Shown here: one piece after another, positions 61,756 to 64,000 of the stretch
Position numbering within the stretch: the stretch's first letter is position 1
Layout: each line of letters opens with the position of its first letter
Source of the DNA: Alcanivorax sp. S6407
GTDB lineage: Bacteria > Pseudomonadota > Gammaproteobacteria > Pseudomonadales > Alcanivoracaceae
Length of the DNA stretch: 64,000 nucleotides
Direction of reading: 5' to 3'
NCBI RefSeq assembly: GCF_023016115.1
Contig: NZ_JALKBH010000002.1
Span: forward strand, 186,001-250,000
Made by a program: the position numbers and the translations under genes
Notes under the pieces: generated by a model
Databases searched by the model: none
Told to the model about the DNA's origin: nothing
Seen by the model: only the letters and a program-made list of their open reading frames with translations

Positions 61756-62691
61756 ATGTCCCCACGTCTGGCGCTGTGGCAACGGGTTCGCCCCGTTGTC
61801 ACTGCCGCTTTCCTGCTCCTGCTGGCAGCCTGCCAGACCCTTCCCCCTCCTGAACTTGCCCGGCAACCCCCTGAGCAGCAGCTCAGCGTGCCCTTTGTTG
61901 CCCAGGAAAAATATCAGTGCGGTCCCGCTGCTCTGGCCATGATGCTGCAGTGGGCGGGCAAGACCGATTCCGCAGAATCCCTGCTGGACGAAGTCTGGTT
62001 GCCGGAACGGCAAGGCAGCCTCGGCATCGAACTGAAAGCCGCCGCGCGCAGCCGAGGTCTGCTCGCTTACCCGGTAGAAGATGAAACCAGTCTGTTCAGG
62101 GAAATTCAGGCAGGACGGCCGGTACTGGTGTTGCAAAACCTGGCGCTGAAAAGTTGGCCAAAATGGCACTTTGCCGTGGTCACCGGCTACGACAAGGCCG
62201 GCAAGAGCATCATCCTGCACAGCGGCACCACAGCGAGTGATCGCAGCCACTGGAATCGCTTTATTCGTACCTGGGCCCGCGCCGATCGCTGGGGCTTCAC
62301 TCTGGTTCAGCCGGGTGAACTGCCCGCCAGCGCCACCGCCCATGGATTATTCCGGGCTATCTCGGCGTCGCCCAATGGAGAAAGTTACTGGCCCATGGCC
62401 GTAGAAGCTTTCCCGCAAAGTGGCGAGCTATGGTTTGGCTATGGCAACAGCCTGTGGGGTGGGCAACAACGAGAGGCCGCCTTGCACGCCTTCCAGCAGG
62501 CGGTCATGCTCAAGCCGGATTTCTCTGCGGCCTGGAATAACCTGGCCTATGCGCAACAGGCACTGGGCCATGAAGACGCTGCCCGGCAAAGTCTGTGTCA
62601 GGCGCTGGCGCTAGCACCGGATGATCCCGGCCTGCAGGACAGTGCCCGCGATCTGGGCTACTCCTGCCCAGTGGAAACGGACACGGACTGA
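61756..62691 (+). CDS. PA2778-like C39-type cysteine peptidase lipoprotein with TPR
   Basis: This 311-residue lipoprotein (LLLLAACQT) has a C39-like peptidase domain with catalytic Cys in YQCGPAALAMML and His in KWHFAVVTGYD. C-terminal TPR-like helices follow (AWNNLAYAQQALGHEDAARQ). The start chosen is ATG 61756; GTG 61747 is in frame. It is in an operon with the PA2779-like gene. Its 3' end overlaps the oppositely transcribed gene by 34 bp. Confidence 0.86.
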   Translation: MSPRLALWQRVRPVVTAAFLLLLAACQTLPPPELARQPPEQQLSVPFVAQEKYQCGPAALAMMLQWAGKTDSAESLLDEVWLPERQGSLGIELKAAARSRGLLAYPVEDETSLFREIQAGRPVLVLQNLALKSWPKWHFAVVTGYDKAGKSIILHSGTTASDRSHWNRFIRTWARADRWGFTLVQPGELPASATAHGLFRAISASPNGESYWPMAVEAFPQSGELWFGYGNSLWGGQQREAALHAFQQAVMLKPDFSAAWNNLAYAQQALGHEDAARQSLCQALALAPDDPGLQDSARDLGYSCPVETDTD

Positions 62692-63290
62692 AGCGTGTCC
62701 GCCACCTCCGGGTGGGCCTGAAGAATCTCATCACGCTGATTGCGCAGACCTTCCAGTTTTTCCCTGCCTTCCTGGATCTGCTCGGGAGGCAAGCCCTCCG
62801 CTTCCGCACGGGCAATCATCCTTTCCAGATCGCTGATCTTCTGCGTGGCCGCAGAGGCGAATGAGGCATACACCTTCTGGTTTTGCCGTTGCTCGTACTG
62901 TTGGTAGAGATCGGGATCTGCCAGCTCGTTGGCGCTGGGCATCTCGCGCAGATCCTCACTGCGCGCCAGGGGCGGCGTGCGCGGGTCACCGTTTTCCATA
63001 CTGTCACGCAGCGCCGTTACCACTGCCTCAGAGGGCACGGGCACCCGGGCCGGATCCTGGTTCTGCGCCTCCAGCATGGCTTGTGGCGCCGGCACATGAC
63101 GCTCGCCAATGATCTCGATCATCGGCAACGCCGTTTGGGCTTCAGTGGCAAGCTCAGCAGGTACTGCAGGCTCTGCCTGTTGCGTTGGCGTGTCCGTGAG
63201 CGCTGGCTCGGCAACCGTATTTTTCAGCTGCCACGCTGTTCCGCCAGCAACCACCCCCACGGCGACAACGGCCACCCACAGCCCGCGCAT
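62658..63290 (-). CDS. Single-pass membrane protein with helical C terminus, PpiC-linked
   Basis: This 210-residue protein has an N-terminal hydrophobic helix (LWVAVVAVGVVAGGTAW) and a Pro/Ala-rich periplasmic linker. The C terminus is helical and charged (KISDLERMIARAEAEGLPPE). No family recognised. Its ATG overlaps the upstream PpiC-type stop by one base (TAATG). The two are clearly co-translated, so it probably works with that isomerase. Confidence 0.7.
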   Translation of the reverse strand: MRGLWVAVVAVGVVAGGTAWQLKNTVAEPALTDTPTQQAEPAVPAELATEAQTALPMIEIIGERHVPAPQAMLEAQNQDPARVPVPSEAVVTALRDSMENGDPRTPPLARSEDLREMPSANELADPDLYQQYEQRQNQKVYASFASAATQKISDLERMIARAEAEGLPPEQIQEGREKLEGLRNQRDEILQAHPEVADTLQSVSVSTGQE

Positions 63291-64000
63291 TACAACACCT
63301 CCGGATTCACACGCAGGGAGGCGGCTTCACTGGCTGCCGCCAGACGCGCCTTGAAGGCCTCCTGCAGCTGTACTCGGGCAATGGCCATGGCCGCCCGGTA
63401 ACGCACCGATTCACTGTCCACCGGCTGGAAACCGGTGACCTTTTCGTCCACCCAGAGGATTTCCCAGTAGGCATCATTGCTGTCGGTGGGGCTGCGGAAC
63501 GATGCTGACACCCGTCCCTGTGGTTGTACGAAGGCCAACGCGCGGATCCAGTCACCATTGCGGCTGTCGCGATCCACCCAGCCCAGCTCACCACCCGTTG
63601 CCGCATCCTCCGCCACCGAATAACGACTTACCGCCTCGGCAAACGCCAGCCCCTGTTTGATTTCAGCCACGACCTTGTCGGCTTGCTGCTGGCTGTTTAC
63701 CCGCAGATGCCGCGCGCGGACTTTTTCCACCCGCACAAACTCATCACGGTTCTGTTGGTAATACTCGGCCACCTGCTCCGCCGTCACGGTTTCCGCCTGG
63801 GCACGCAGCGCCGGATTGTCGTCGTGGATGTCATGCATCAGACCGTACTCGTGCAGCATGACTTCACGCTGACGGGCATCTTCGATGCAGCGATCCATGG
63901 CCACCATGGCGGCCGGCGCCACACCGGATTGATGCCTGAACCAGTGAAACACGAACTCCATGTTCAGCTGCTGCTTGATGGCCTCACGGATAAACTCACG
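63290..64000 (-). CDS. PpiC-type peptidyl-prolyl isomerase, 5' part beyond the window
   Basis: At least 236 residues lie in the window; the frame is open to its right edge, so the start is outside. The portion VRARHLRVNSQQQADKVVAE, then GGELGWVDRDSRNGD is the parvulin (PpiC) domain, preceded by a SurA/NifM-like helical region (AETVTAEQVAEYYQQNRDEF). It is probably a periplasmic or membrane folding helper. Confidence 0.83.
   Translation of the reverse strand, partial: REFIREAIKQQLNMEFVFHWFRHQSGVAPAAMVAMDRCIEDARQREVMLHEYGLMHDIHDDNPALRAQAETVTAEQVAEYYQQNRDEFVRVEKVRARHLRVNSQQQADKVVAEIKQGLAFAEAVSRYSVAEDAATGGELGWVDRDSRNGDWIRALAFVQPQGRVSASFRSPTDSNDAYWEILWVDEKVTGFQPVDSESVRYRAAMAIARVQLQEAFKARLAAASEAASLRVNPEVL

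Overview
The window looks like a chromosomal segment of a marine hydrocarbon-degrading gammaproteobacterium, most likely Alcanivorax or a close relative. This is inferred from gene content, not from a marker gene: an AlkJ-like GMC alcohol dehydrogenase, a desB/desC/desT acyl-CoA desaturase locus, a fatty acid cis/trans isomerase, a complete pel exopolysaccharide operon, PA2778/PA2779-type genes and a SelD fusion. No integrated phage, insertion sequence, integrase or CRISPR array was seen. One tRNA gene, tRNA-Ser(GGA), is present.

Layout. 0.4-12 kb: an SDR oxidoreductase, a convergent response regulator/hybrid kinase pair, a lipoprotein with a GlyGly-CTERM-like tail, a diguanylate cyclase, another lipoprotein, a GNAT acetyltransferase, a HAD hydrolase and a small beta-barrel protein. 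12-20 kb: a large alpha-2-macroglobulin lipoprotein and a DUF3080 protein. 20-32.4 kb: pelABCDEFG on the minus strand, with PelB encoded as two polypeptides. 32.5-40.8 kb: an HNH endonuclease, a DUF3047 protein, the GMC dehydrogenase, a membrane-anchored beta-helix protein, a class III cyclase and a nitroreductase/thioesterase pair. 40.9-48 kb: tRNA-Ser, an AraC regulator, desB-desC with divergent desT, and a MaoC-type protein. 48-55 kb: a DEAD-box helicase, a second nitroreductase, DUF1643 and DUF3429 proteins, and Cti. 55-64 kb: a probable selenium-oxyanion ABC transporter, a PhzF-like protein and the SelD fusion, then PA2779/PA2778-type genes and an unfinished PpiC-type isomerase gene at the right edge.

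How the genes fit together. Membrane-lipid adaptation is covered by DesB/C (under DesT) and Cti. Biofilm matrix is covered by pel, whose PelD is a c-di-GMP receptor, and a diguanylate cyclase lies in the same window. The transporter, PhzF and SelD genes look like one selenium-use unit.

The least explained part is the non-coding DNA. About a dozen genes run directly into degenerate 7-bp-period arrays that begin at or within about 10 bp of the stop codon. The arrays are in the same orientation as the gene and share a consensus A-N-G-C-N-N-C/G despite different sequences. In addition, a roughly 340-430 bp dispersed element occurs three times with conserved hairpins, one showing compensatory base changes. 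REP/REPIN units are present, some carrying a nested insert of about 58 bp. These are the best candidates for something undescribed. All boundaries and the organism call come from reading alone; no searches were run.
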